The notes under the pieces are model-generated. The model made no database searches. It saw nothing but the letters and a program-made list of their open reading frames with translations, and had not been told where the DNA came from. Source: Heterodera schachtii (lineage: Eukaryota > Nematoda > Chromadorea > Rhabditida > Heteroderidae). From it: a stretch of 64,000 nucleotides of DNA. Made by a program: the position numbers and the translations under genes. Positions within the stretch are counted from its first letter, which is position 1. The number at the start of each line of letters is the position of its first letter. Positions 33,988 to 46,738 of this stretch are shown here, piece by piece. The stretch covers positions 1,099,121 to 1,163,120 of the forward strand of contig SIJG01000020.1 of the NCBI GenBank assembly GCA_023374025.1. Direction: 5' to 3'.

Positions 33988-36900
33988 TTAATGACCTTGT
34001 TTTCTCCTCTTTCTCATCACTTCCGACTCCCATGTGCCATCGTAATTTATTATTTGCTTTGGCCCTAATTCGGTGAGCATTTTCCACAATTTCATTTTTG
34101 CCGCCGGTTTGGCCAATATTTGGTCGCTGTGGTATTGCATCAGCTTATTTATTGCCGTGTAATTGCAATCTTTTATAAAATTGCGTTGGTAATAAAATGC
34201 ATCTGTCAATTCTTTTTCAGTTTGACATCCTAAATCCCTTTTTAAATTCCCTTTATTATTTTTTAAATCCCTTTTTCAAAAAACCTTTTTAATTCCATTT
34301 TTAAATCCCTTTTTAAATTTCCTTTATTATTTTATAAATCCCTTTTTCAAAATCCCTTTTTAAATTTCCTTTGTTTTTTAATTCCCTTTTTAATTTCCTC
34401 TATTATTTTTTAATCTCTTTTTCAAAATCCCTTTTTAATTTCCTTTATTATTTTTTAAATCTCTTTATTTTTTAATTTCCTTTATTTTTTAATTCCCTTT
34501 TTAATTCCCTTTATTATTTTTAATCTCTTTTTCAAAATCCCTTTTTAATTTCCTTTATTTTTTAATTCCCTTTTTAATTCCCTTTATTATTTTTAATCTC
34601 TTTTTCAAAATCCCTTTTTAATTCCCTTTATTTTTTAATTCCCTTTTTAATTTCCTCTATTATTTTTTAATCTCTTTTTCAAAATCCCTTTTTAATTCCC
34701 TTTATTATTTTTAATCTCTTTTTCAAAATCCCTTTTTAATTCCCTTTATTTTTTAATTCCCTTTTTAATTCCCTTTATTTTTTAATTCCCTTTTTAATTT
34801 CCTCTATTATTTTTTAATCTCTTTTTCAAAATCCCTTTTTAATTCCCTTTATTATTTTTAATCTCTTTTTTCAAAATCCCTCTCTTGCCTGGCTCCCATA
34901 GAAACATTTGCTGAAAAGTGAAACCCTTCGGATTGGCATATATTTCCGACAAAAGCTCCTTCAATTTCACCAATTTGCATAGATTTTGCCGCCATTCTGT
35001 CGGCTTTTCCTCCCGAATTACCCCATAAACACTTTCCTTTATTTCTTCAATTTTTTCCTCAATAATGAGTTTTATTTGGTCGTCCATAGATAATATCCCT
35101 GTCAAATAATTTTTAAAGTTTTTGACCCATTCCATTAAATAAGGCAATGAAAGCCGCGCCTCGTAACATTGGGCCAAAAGGGTGCCCGACTTGTGCTCCA
35201 ATTTCTTCAAGAGAAGCTCAAAATAACTGCAATCAAGTTGTTTTTCTAAATAAATTATCATTAATTTAATTAATTGGGTAATTAATAAGTCATTTTTTTA
35301 ATAATTGATGTTGATTAACTATGAATGTCTTATTAGTAGGGCTGGGAATTTAAGTCACGAAAAAACACCAAAAAGTCATAAAAACGCCAAAAATAATAAT
35401 TTTACTTCAAATGAACCTTTTCGGCAATTAATAGAGCTTTCAATTTTTTTCGTAACAAACCCAAAAAAATAATTTTTTTTTTTTTTTTTTGCTTTTTCCC
35501 CAATTTTTCTTACCGAAATGCAAAATTTCGGGAAATGTTCGTTCAATGGCGTGAAAAACATTTGTCTGTACAATTACGCTGAGTTTGGCCTTTATGTGAA
35601 AGAAATCAGCAGTGGGCGTTCCGTAGCAAAAAACGCCTTGAAAATACGCAAATTTTGGGATTAATTTTGAAAGTGCGTCGAAATGCACTCGGTCAGCCCA
35701 ATTTGGCATTTTTCTGATGCTTTCCATAAATTTGGCTGCCAATTTTGGGTCGGCACAGTCGGCACTGGCCCAATTGATGCCATCTTCATCATTCAACAGC
35801 AGAATTAATTTCTTAATTTAATTAATTTAAAATTGCATAAAAAAATTTTAAAATGCCAAAATGTATTAATATGTAAAACGAAAACATACAAGAATTTTTA
35901 AAAATATTTAAATTGATTTTTTAATTTCTATTTTTTGAATTAAAAAATTTCAAAAACCTTTTTTAAAATTTAAATTAAAAATAATATTTTTAATTAAAAT
36001 CGCCAAGCCCTTAACCGTTTTCCCATTCACCGGTTCATTCATTTGAAGTGTCGCTGTGTCCGTCAACAGCCGCTTCAAATGCTCGTCCCACTGTTTGTTT
36101 CTTCTCAGCGCTTCATCTTTCACAAGTGCTAACGCGATTTTGTGAAGGAAGCATAATCGGGAGTAATGGATGTCGCTGTCGTTTTGTCCTTCGTTTGTCG
36201 TCACTTTGTCCAATTCATTTTCGACCAAATTGTCAAAATTTGTGTCCAATAGATTTCGTGAGTCGGCAAATCCGATCAGTTCGTTCTCGATCACTTCCTT
36301 ATACACCCATAAAGCGGCTTTCATCTCCAAAACGGTTTTCATCTCCAAAATGTGCCCATAATCTTTGGCTTTGCACTCAAATATTTCGGCACTGTTTTCT
36401 ATTTTGTCCATAACTTCAACATATGAACTCATTAGCCCATAATCAGCAGCTTAAATATATTTTGTTTGTGCATGAATTTTAAAATAGGCGAATATTTTTA
36501 TATTAAATTATGAAAATTCACAAATTTTAGTCCATTTTTTACGATTTTAATAGGAAAAATAAATAAAAATAAAACGAAGTTATTGTTTAATATAGGTATA
36601 TAAATAAGATATTAGAATTAGGGATGCTATTTTTTAGGTGCTAAAAACTGCCAAATAGTTAGTTTTTATGTTCTAAAAAACTCTAAAATAAGTGCTAAAA
36701 ATGGGAAAATAGTTGCCAAAAAGCCTCAAATTTAGGGTATAAAATTGACAAAATTTTATTCAATAGCAACAAATTAAGCCAACCCCGTATTGAGATACAT
36801 AATTTTTAAACGAAAAATTCCTAAAAAACAAATAATAAATTTTGGAGATGCATTTTTGAGAAAATTTTTCATTTCTTAGGGGTGTATTTTTCTGAAAATT

Positions 36901-39900
36901 TTGTGGTCGATTCTTAGGGGGTGTTTATTTTCGTTTTTGTTGCATTTTTGGTAATAAATTTTTTGGCAAACGTCAAAATAGGTCCAAATAGGTTTTTCAA
37001 AATTTTTTTTTTAGTTTTTTAGGTTCTAAAAATAAAAACCTAAAATAGTTGCTAATAACTTGAAAAGTAGGTTAACAACCACCAAAAAAACGTTTTTTCG
37101 TGCCTTTCAGACCATAGGGAGCTCAGGGAAAAAATAGGCTAAAACCTAAAAATAATATCTCTAGTTATAATTACACTCGGCTTCTGATGATTTTGTAGGC
37201 TTCTCCCAAAATTCTGATCCACTTGGACAAGCCAAATAGGACGAGCTTTTAGCGGGGAATTCGTTCTTTTCATTATCGAAAAGTTCCCAAAATTTGCGTG
37301 GCATTATTCGTTGATTTTGGTCAATAAGTTGAAAAATCTTTTTTATGTATTCTCTTCCCAATTTATTTCTGTCAAATTTTTTGCGAAATGATTCATTTTC
37401 TTGGTAAAATGCCGATAATTGTTGTGCATATTTTTTGAACAAATCTTCACTTTTTTGTCCCAATTTTCTTGTGCCAAAATTATTTTCCAATTGCGTTAAA
37501 ATTTGAAAAATTGAATTTGACATTTCGTTCACTGATAATGTTTGCTGTTCCTCCACTTTTTTCAAAACTTTGGTGAAAAATTCCCACAGATTTTGAATTT
37601 TCGTCTTTAAAATTTCATCGTTATAAATTTGTTTGAAATAAGAGAAAGTTTTTCCGAAAATAAAATAAAATTCGAGCCATCGAAAGGCATTTGAAGAAGT
37701 GTTCATATTAGCTTCCAACAGATTGCTGACCGACACAAACAATTCACTTTCACGCATTACTTCTGTGGATTATAATGAATTTTACAATATTATATTAAAT
37801 AGGGTCGCACGACTCCGAGTTAAAAAAATAAATCCCAGTTAATCTTTTAGTCCCTTAGGGTTGCTTGAACCAAAATACCGTATTACTGAATTATTATCCA
37901 TCATGAATTTTACTCCTTTGGTTTCAGTAATTACGGTAGCCACTGACAATGAGAATGAGGGGGGGGGGGGGGGGGGGAGGGGGCGGGTCCAACATATTAA
38001 AATGGGCGTATTTTAAAAAATTATCAGATAAAAATTTTGCTAAATTTGATCTAAAGTAACTTATTTGATTTTAAAATCATTGAATAGCACTAAATATTCT
38101 CTATTAGCCTATAACTTTCAAAATATTTCATTAAGCTTCAAAAAGGTATAAGCAAATATGAAATTGTTTGAAATTTTGCAGGCTAATAGAGAACATTTTG
38201 GGTTACCGAGATTATTTTAGTCTTTGATGTTTTCTTAATAAAGCCCATTGTTATGGTTTTCACCCGTAATCCGAACCCCTCCCCCCGCTCCCCTAAATTG
38301 GAATTCCAATGCCTTCAAAAAAGTTCGAAATTGCAAATCTGCGGTTTTCGTCCGCTACATATCTCTCCGAGGATGCATCCCATGGACATTCGGTGCTAGG
38401 TCGAACCGAAAATGGTCTCAGTGTGGGCGAACCAAAAAATTGTCTCCGCTTCAATAAAAATATTTAAATTTAATTATTTTAAAGCAATTTTTTAAATTTA
38501 ATATTAATAATAATTTTAAAAATTTTCAAATAAATATAATGTAATTTCCACTTCAATGTTTTTTCTTCAAAGATTCTGCTCGAAATAAATGCTAGTTTCC
38601 GTACCATTAATAAATGCAAAACTTTTTGAATTGTAGCTTATTGTTAGTGGAAAAAAGAATAGGGATGAAGAAAAATTTATGGGAAAAAAGGCATGAATTT
38701 CTGGAGAAACGATGAAGAACTAATTTACGTGAAATATTGGGCGTAATTTCAGAAGAAAATTAGTAGATTGTTGTTTTTTCTAGCTTATTTGCCAATCATT
38801 TTGATGGTTTCAGATTTTAAATTGAAATTTTCGTTTCGATGTGATTTTTTTTTGGTCGGAGATGGAATTCTTTTATAGTATTCTTTTTAAATTTATATTT
38901 TTATATTAATCGTCGTATAATTAAATTTAAATATTTTTATTGACACTGAGAAAATATTCGGTTCGTCTCAGCACTGGACATTCATTCACCTGCCGAAAGT
39001 GTCAGCGGATTTTGCACCACCAAAATGCCAATGTGTGAGTTTTGCATCAAAAAGAGTTCCATCAATGTTTTGACCGCTTTCAACTTGTCAAATTCGCTGT
39101 TTCTGCTCAGAGTGCGCAGTCTGTGCGACAATTCGCTTTCACTGGCCATTTTTTCGTTGCCAAACCAAAGGCCGACTTGGCCCATTTGGGACGAGTCCAA
39201 CGACAGCTTTCCACCAAGGTACACTAAATGCTTTTCCCACAGTTTTGATTTGAATATCGGCGCCCAAACTGGGACAGTTTCACTTTCCAATTCCTTGCAT
39301 TTATATCTGTAATTTGGGAAAACAAATATAATAAAATTTAAGAAAATGTTTATAAAATGAATAGAATTATGAAATATGTAATAAAAACCATGACATACTA
39401 ATTAAACCAAAGTAAATTTTGTCAGTTTTTAAGCAATTAATTTTAATTTATTTCAAATCTTTTTGTTTGTTTTACGATTTTAATTCAACACTTCGAAAAT
39501 GAAAATTATTCTAAATTCATGACTGAATTTAATTTCAAAATTCATAAATGAAAAAAACTAATTCCTATGTAAATTTTACTACTAATTATTGTTAGTCTAA
39601 TGGCACATTCAGATTTTCTAAAAAAAGTTTTACTAGTGATCAGAAATTGATGATTTAATATGGTCCAAAAAAAGTTCGAGAGGCATAATTTCCGCAATTA
39701 TCGACCATTCCAAAAAAAATAATATTTCTTACCCCTCTTCTTTAAAACTAGAGTTGTACGGGACCGGAGCTGGTACTGAAAAAACAACTGAGTACCTAAG
39801 TCCCGGTTTTGATCGTTTTTGACCGGGATCGGGACTAGTCTATGTTTTTTCCCGGTTTTCCCAGCCAAAAAGTCCCGGTTTTTCAGTCCGAAAAGTCCCG

Positions 39901-41831
39901 GTCCCGGTTTTTCTCAAAATTCCCGGTCCCGTACAACTCTATTCAAAACCCCTTCTGGGGTCAATTCAAACAATGTCCAATAAAAAAAAAGAATGATTTT
40001 ATTATTAAATTACATTTTTTTACATTATTTATCAAACTGTGCTTTTTCAAATTTAACTAATTTAGCTTTAATGTGATTTGTTATGCTCTTTTAAAAAATT
40101 TAGCTACGAACTTTTCCATATTAAATGATTTATATTTTTCAATAATTGTTTTTTTCAAGCATTTAATCTTTTCTGAAAGCGTTTTTAGCGTTTGTTAATT
40201 TTATCATTTTTTCTGGGGGAGGGGCTGATTTATTTTTTATATGAAATAAACGCAAAAATGAAATGCCCATGCCATTCATTTCACATTGTGCCATCTTCCC
40301 CCCCCCCCCCCCCCCAATTGACGGTCCATACTCTTTTTGTCAAATAAAATTTACTAAATTCACCAACTTTTTCTCCCCTTTTAAAATTCACTAACTTTTT
40401 CCCCTTTTTAAAATTCACTAACTTTTTCTCCAATTCCACTCTCGTCTCAAGAAGCAGTTTTCCATGGTTCGGCTTTATTGAGACTTCCAATTCTCTGTTT
40501 ATTTCCAGAAGAATTTCTTCAAAGTCCCACAATTTGCACAGATCAGAGTCGGCCAATTTTAGCAATTTTGGCTCAATTTTTTTGCGCAATTTGTCAAATT
40601 TCGTTCGCATGTTAACCATTTCAAAGTCATTTTTATGTTTTATTGCGAAATTTGTCATTTTTTTTGTGTGCTCGTCGGTTGGGCCCAATTCTCTGCAAAA
40701 AGAAAAAGCTTAGAAAAACGCAAAAATTAATGAAATCGAGGCAACCCAGTTATGTGATCGGACATTTGGACAGAAGCGAATAATTTACAATTTTACAGGG
40801 AACATTTGGAAAATAAATGGAATTTTATTATTGTTATTATTATTTTTATTGTTATTTTTATTTAAATCTCTTTAGCATTGGAAAATAAATAAATTCTCCA
40901 GACAGAAATATTAGCTAATTCATAAGCGCCTGCTTATAAATAAACATCAATTAAATGATGCTAGATCGAACCGAAAAAAAGTATCAATGATAATAATATT
41001 TAATTTAATTATTTTTAAATTTTGTTTGCAGAATAATAAATCATAACATAGCTCATATACTTAGTTAAATTAATAAAATTGGTATTCTGCGATAGCTCTA
41101 CGTGTCCTCCTCTTTTTATATATTTTTAAAAATCTAGCAAATTTACAAAAATTGTAGGACGGGATCCTGCGTGGGATTTTGCGGGATCCCGGTCCCACAT
41201 TTTTTTGGGTATTGCGAGATTTGGCGGGATTAATCCCATAGGATCCTATCCCGCAAAATTTTGAGTCCCAATCCCGCGGCGGAATCCACAAATTTGATTT
41301 TGTGCGCGGCATTCCGCGTTACATTTTTTGAAAATTTTAACTGGCAAAATGTCATATATTTTCCTTAATAAAATTACAAAAATGAAATAAAAGCTAACGC
41401 ATTTTTTGCATCGCAAATTTCATCCAAAATTTGTGAATTTTCCCAACGGTGTCTGATTACTTCTTCAAAAATTAAAGCGACCTTTTTCTGGGCTCTATTC
41501 ATAATAGTATAAAAAAACTTCATTCACTGTCCAATTGTCCGCCTCTGTCCATTCCAAATGTCCGGAGTTTTAGCATTTTTACAACGAAATAAATCGGACT
41601 TTTAACCCCAGTTTTTTAAGTTTAGAAAATAGGGTGATTTAAATATATTTAAGAAGACAGAATTTTAGCATGTAATTAATATGATTTGCTTGGCTTTTCC
41701 ATGCCTGTCAATGCTTAAGCAAAATTGAACAGCGGACAATGCTCTACTCAGCTGCCATTGTGCTGAATTGTCCATGGTCGAGTCGAACAACAAGCGAATG
41801 TATTCGTCATCCAACGATTGAAGTTTTATCC
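33988..41831 (-). CDS. Very large multi-exon helical protein, 5' end not found
   Basis: Eight exons in phase: 41831-41690, 40692-40423, 39306-38990, 37762-37175, 36449-36016, 35811-35514, 35245-34889 and 34229-33988; together at least 882 codons. The protein is helical and charged (VELEKKYKCKELESETVPVW across one junction), with long Leu/Lys/Glu helices, and no recognised domain. Introns after 41690 (GCAAAT) and 34889 (GCAAGA) are GC-AG and phase-supported. Introns contain a hAT-like MITE (39749-39941) and a 650-bp minisatellite (34232-34885). The first exon (41831) needs one base from an upstream exon that I could not identify. Like the gene at 28.8-32.2 kb, it looks nematode-specific. Confidence 0.65.
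34232..34885. repeat. T-rich minisatellite filling an intron
   Basis: About 650 bp of variant units such as TTTTTAATTCCCTTTATTAT and TTTAATCTCTTTTTCAAAAT follow one another with a nested higher-order period. It fills the last intron of the large minus-strand gene almost end to end, so on the transcript it is a purine-rich (AAGGGAATTAAAAA) tract. Confidence 0.92.
39749..39941. mobile_element. 193-bp hAT-like MITE
   Basis: Perfect 19-bp terminal inverted repeats: TAGAGTTGTACGGGACCGG and its reverse complement. The TAGAG start matches the hAT terminal consensus. Flanking 8-mers TTTAAAAC (39741-39748) and TTCAAAAC (39942-39949) differ by one base. The interior is a set of (G)TCCCGGTTTTT words. 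It lies in an intron of the large minus-strand gene. GGGATCCCGGTCCC-type words at 41155-41290 and 44510-44580 may be decayed relatives. Confidence 0.85.
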
Positions 41832-43371
41832 CTATTCAAAATGGAAATGATTAATTTGTCTTCTTTTAAACCCTTCTCTTTTCAATGCTTATGCAAATCT
41901 CAAAAAGGAAAAGCGTTGTTGGAAGCGTAAAGTTCGATAAACATTTTCACGTTTTAATCAAAATGGTGCAATTAAATATAAGGACAACGGACGGAGAAAA
42001 AAAGTTTCATTTAAAAAAGAATTTATTTAATTTTTAGCCCAGCGTCAAAATACATCGCCAGACAATTTTTAACCCATAATTTTTTCATTATTAACAAAAT
42101 TAAGTTCTTGGTATTGTTTATTCTGCAAAATTTTAATAAAATATAAAATCTGGCAAAAATGGCCAGAAATGGCCAGAAAAATATTTTTTTTGAATATTTC
42201 GTGATCTTTTTTATATAAAACATGAACAAAAAAATTTTTATATTTTGCAATTAGTAAAAAGCTTTCGATTAATCATTTTTCTGAGTCCAAAATTAATTTT
42301 AAAAAAACTAACCAAATAATGAGTTCGGTAGTTTAGCAAATGCTATTGAAGAGAAATATAATGTAAAATATAAAAAAATAGAAAGGAAAAATTTGCTATC
42401 CATTTCTAAACGAAAATGAAAATGAATTTTGTTTTGTATAAAAATAAAAAATTTATTTAATATAATCGCTAAAATTTACATACATTCAAAATCAATTAGC
42501 GACATGGCTTTTTCTTCTCTGTTTTACACACTTATATGAATGAATATTCATAACTGAATGACGCGCATTAATTGATTTTGTATATGGCAAAAAAAAATAA
42601 AAAATTAAATTATTTCACGAAATTAATGGGCGGATTTTATTGGTCATTTCCATGTCTCACCGTTTAATTAAAAAAGTATATTTTTATGAAAACAATTAAA
42701 ACAGATTACATACTTGCAAAAGATACAAATTAAAATTTATCTTTTTGAGTTAAACCCAAAAATTATTTTTGTTATAGTGAAAATTGATTATTTGGCAATT
42801 TTTCAATTTATGTTATTTTTAAATGAAAGCAATTTTATTTTTAAATATTTGCAAAATAAATCCATACCGTTTTGGCCTCGACGATTAGGCACCGTCGCTT
42901 CGGCGCCAGGGTCTTAAAATTTTGTTACTTCTATAAAAAAAAAAGCTTTTCCTGGGGCTTTTTTCTTATAAATTTGGCTTGCAATGGAAAGAAGAAATCC
43001 GAATGGAAAGGCAAAGGGATTCAATTTCAATTTCAATTCCATTTTTATTTTATTTTGATTATTGTTTAAGAATTACTTTCAAAAATAATTTTGTTTGAAG
43101 TGCAATCACATACCCAATATAATATTAAAGTTTGTAAATACATTTTGATTTGCATTTTATTTCCGGCGGTGTTTTGTCCTGCGCGAGCCACCATTGGCAC
43201 ACACACATATTTCTATATGTAATCGGCAGAAAATGAAAGTAATTACAACTTTTTACTTTAATTTATGGTCTCCAAATTGATTTATTAACATTAAAAATGA
43301 CATTAATTGATAACCGTTATCAGAAAATCGATCCAAATGCTTTTCATTATCAATTGTCCCGCTCCATGGCT
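41832..43371. other. Intergenic DNA, no gene supported
   Basis: AT-rich (41940-43150 especially). A short ATG frame at about 41953 on the minus strand could be the missing first exon of the large gene, but I see no donor that fits. No clear repeat. Confidence 0.4.
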
Positions 43372-43904
43372 TCAAATCACTGTCCCATGGATGTCGCCGC
43401 GAGTGGCATCGGCACGCGCCTCCTTCTCACCCCTCGGCGAAGACTTCGCAGGTTCGGCAGGCGCACCACCGCGGTGGGTTCCGCCAAGCGCTTCGCCCGT
43501 CGAATGGTTAAGCCATGCGGTGGCACGAGCATCGGCACCTTAGGAAGGCAAAGAATTAAGGGCAAAGCTTTCACATTTTTATTTTGCTAAAGGGTCGAAT
43601 ATTATTAAAATTCAGGAGTTGACAAAATTATTATAAATATTCTAAACAATTGCTGGCATTTTTGTGGACGTAAACCTATAGGCTAACCCATCATTTGGCA
43701 CACAAAAACCCTTTATTGTTTACCAATAAGTCCAGTGTTCAATTCCCAATTCGAAAATATTTTTTTTGGATATTTATACTGCTTGAACATTAAGCCTCCC
43801 GCCCTCTCAAAATCGTGCTTTTGCGCCTCACCTGTGCCTTTCCCGCCGGCACCGCCTTCCCTTTCTCCGCTCCTTATTTGTTGCTTCGCTTTGCTTTTTC
43901 CCAT
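43372..43904 (-). CDS. Small Gly/Lys/Arg-rich protein, paralogue 2
   Basis: Exons 43904-43832 and 43538-43372 join in phase 1 (GTGAGG donor, CCTAAG acceptor) and give 79 aa. The start is MGKSKAKQQIRSGEREGGAG. The second exon (GADARATAWLNHSTGEALGG; PRGEKEARADATRGDIHG) aligns with that of the gene at 44288-44833, and this similarity decides the strand and frame, because other frames here are also open. Much higher GC than its surroundings. Basic and glycine-rich composition might suit nucleic-acid binding; no family recognised. Confidence 0.55.
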
Positions 43905-44287
43905 TTTTAAATTATGCAATTTTTTGCCTAATAAAAGACAAAATTTATTTTTGTTAGGATATTTAGAAATCAAAGCCAAAATAGCTTTTATTCTAAATGA
44001 ATGACGGATAAAAATGGAGAGAAACGAAGGGGGAAACATTCTGTAAACAAAAACATTAAAAGGACACAAATAAAAAACACACCAAAGCTCAGTAAAAATA
44101 ATAACATAAAATTCTTTTTTTCTTCAATTTACTTAAAAAAGTTAACTGCGTAATTTTCAAAGACCAAGATTTATGCTGTTTCGATAAATTCGAATAATTC
44201 TTTTTCGAAAAAGGCATAAATTGAAAAAAAAGATCATTATGGTCGGAATGCCTTCATCAGCCATAAATGGCCAATCAAATGCCAAAA

Positions 44288-44833
44288 TCAGCGCCCAAGG
44301 CCATGGACTGCTTCACGAATGGCGTCGCCACGTTCTTCCTTCCCACCGCCCGACAAATTTGCACTACGGACGGCCCCATGGACAGCCTCAGCACGCACAT
44401 GAGCAGCTGATTTGGGAATAATTAACACAGTAATGGAAGAAGCACGGGAAAAAGCCATATTTTTGGACAAAAATTATCCCTTAGTGGAGCTCGGACTGAT
44501 TAGAAAGTCGGGATCGGGATCCCAGGAAAATCCCGGCGGGATCCTGGCCCCGTTCCTGCTCTAATCCCAACATGCGCGGTACCCACTAAAATTGGGATAA
44601 TAGTTAGTTTATCAGTGATTTTTCTGGCATCGAACGAGACTGCCGAACCCCCCCCCCCCCCTATCTTTCCGCTGCCCACCTTCGCTCTTTCCGGCACCGC
44701 CACCGCTTTTTCCGCCTCCTCCGCCGCCTCCTTTGCCGCCTCCGCCCCCACTGCCACCGCTCTTTCCTCCGCCGCCTCCGCCTCCCTTTCCGCCTCCGCC
44801 ACCGCTTCCACCGCCGCCTCCGCCTTTGCCCAT
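44288..44833 (-). CDS. Small Gly-rich protein, paralogue 1
   Basis: Exons 44833-44680 and 44406-44288 join in phase 1 (G|GTGGGC donor, AATCAG acceptor) and give 90 aa. Exon 1 is a glycine tract with spaced Lys and Ser (GGGGGKGGGGGGGKSGGSGG); exon 2 reads AHVRAEAVHGAVRSANLSGG then GKEERGDAIREAVHGLGR. Exon 2 matches the neighbouring paralogue at 43372-43904, so the pair is a tandem duplication with very different glycine content. A run of about 13 C follows the exon 1 donor. Function unknown. Confidence 0.55.
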
Positions 44834-46738
44834 TTTGTTGTAAAGTGCAAAAATCTATCAATAATTTTATTCATTTGACAATGTGTGAATGAGGCAAACT
44901 TATTAATATACAGGAAATGGAAATTAAACGTGAAAAAAAATTTTTTTTTTTTTTTGCAAAAATTGGACCAATAAACAGGCATGGAATGAATTTTTAGGTG
45001 ATCAGAGAAAAAGGCACTGATCCAACAAAAAAAAATTAACCCAATTTTTCAAAAAACAAACATTTTCCTAGAGAGTTTATTAGCCCAAAAGCATCCGAAA
45101 GAAAGAAAATGTGTTGACGAATAAAAAAAAAAGAATGAATGTGGTGCCATCAGCAGCAGTTCATTGAGAGAACGGAGCATTTCATCGAAGCGAGGTGTAA
45201 ATAAAATTGTCACAAGTCTTTCATAAAACATTCATAAAGTAAACAATATTTATTTATGCGCATATAAAATAAAGTCAACAGAATTAGCAAATTGCAAAAT
45301 TAAAAATGTATTAAAATGGCAAAAAGGACAATAAACTGAAAAAAAAAGAAACTAAATAAATAAAAATGCAAGATTTCAAATATTTTTGTCCAGAAAAAAT
45401 GAAAATTAATAAAAATTTAAAAAGAAAAATTATTTTTAGGGATTTTTAAGAAATTAAAATTTAGATCGATTGTTAGGGTCACTTTGGTTTATTGCATTTT
45501 AGTGAGGAATTTTCCAGAAAACCAAGTAAAACACATGAAATAATTGTAGACGCCGCAGAGGAAATTTCTGAAATTTAAATATGTATGTATGATTTGTTAA
45601 CCGATGTTAAAAATTCTCATGTCGATTTTTATGAATTTAAAAAGGAAAGAAATTTAAATTGATTAACTTACGAGTAATTCAATTTTAAAACCAAATTCAA
45701 AATTGTACGAAAATAATTTTAAAAATTTTTTTATTCAATCTGGAGACATCCAAGGGCAAAAAACCTTGACCGGGGACCGGTGGTTTTCAAGAAAAAAAAA
45801 ACAAAAAATTTTTTTTTAAAGTTTTGAGTATTATTTTTAATTGCAAAGAAAAACTTTTCTAAAATCTTTTTTTTTTATAAAAGCCCAAAGTTAAAGCAAA
45901 AAATTAAATCAAAAAAAAACAAAAAAAATAAAATAAAAATAAAGTCACCAATTATTTAATTAAATCAAAATTTTGATGTATAACCAAGAGAAATTCAATA
46001 TTTGAATAACCAAATCAAAAAAGATAATTAACCAGCAGAAGACTATTTTGCTGTTCGCTAGGAAGGCCGACGGTACCGACACACAGCGCCGGAGAAAAAT
46101 ATTAAATTTTCATAATTAAAAAAAATTATCCAAAAATTTACCAAACGGGGGATTTGAATCGATAAAGATATTGTAGCGCCAGCGGTGCCGACAGTCGCTA
46201 TGGAGTTTTTGAGATAATATAATATCTCACTTTTAGAACGCCCAAATACGAAACATGAAACGAGCAAAGTCTCTTGTAAATACGTAGTATTTTCTCCAAA
46301 TTCGGAATTTGTCGGAGCTTCATTGGTCCTTATTGCGCTTTATGAATCGATGCTTCATCTCTTTGCCTAATCGAATAACTTTCGGTCCGCATACATAAAT
46401 TTGTTACCAAATTTGCACAGCTGTTCCACCATAAATATAAAATGAGCAGAAGAAGTAAGCGAGCTTTTAATTGAGGAAGAACTTTAGATTTTACAGAAAT
46501 TTTATCAAATTCATTATCAAAAATTGCTATCGTAATATTTCAATATTTACGCCCAATTTCTTTAAAATATTTTTCATTTTGCCTTTATTCTCACGCATAA
46601 TTCAATTGATTTTATGGCATGTCCTTTTTAGAGAAAAAATAATGAAAATATAAATTTTACATTTACAAATGCGCAGAAACACAAAGAAAATTATTTTATT
46701 TTAGTGATAGGCGAATAAAAAATGCCCTTTTTGGCATA
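44834..46738. other. Intergenic DNA with decayed hairpin repeats
   Basis: AT-rich. A minus frame at 45231-45049 starts with a protein-like stretch (MFYERLVTILFTPRFDEMLR) but has no partner exons. Decayed copies of the GC-rich hairpin repeat lie at about 46060-46095 and 46178-46202. No supported gene. Confidence 0.45.

Noticed and set aside
43297..43590. Plus-strand frames of 78-97 aa in a GC-rich block
   Set aside because: The minus-strand frame aligns with the neighbouring paralogue at 44288-44406 and joins an upstream exon in phase; the plus frames are shadows.
44221..44421. Plus-strand frame of 66 aa
   Set aside because: Same region is exon 2 of the minus-strand glycine-rich gene, supported by similarity to its paralogue.
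45049..45231. 60-aa minus frame with a protein-like start
   Set aside because: No donor, acceptor or partner exon found; second half is Phe/Ser low complexity.
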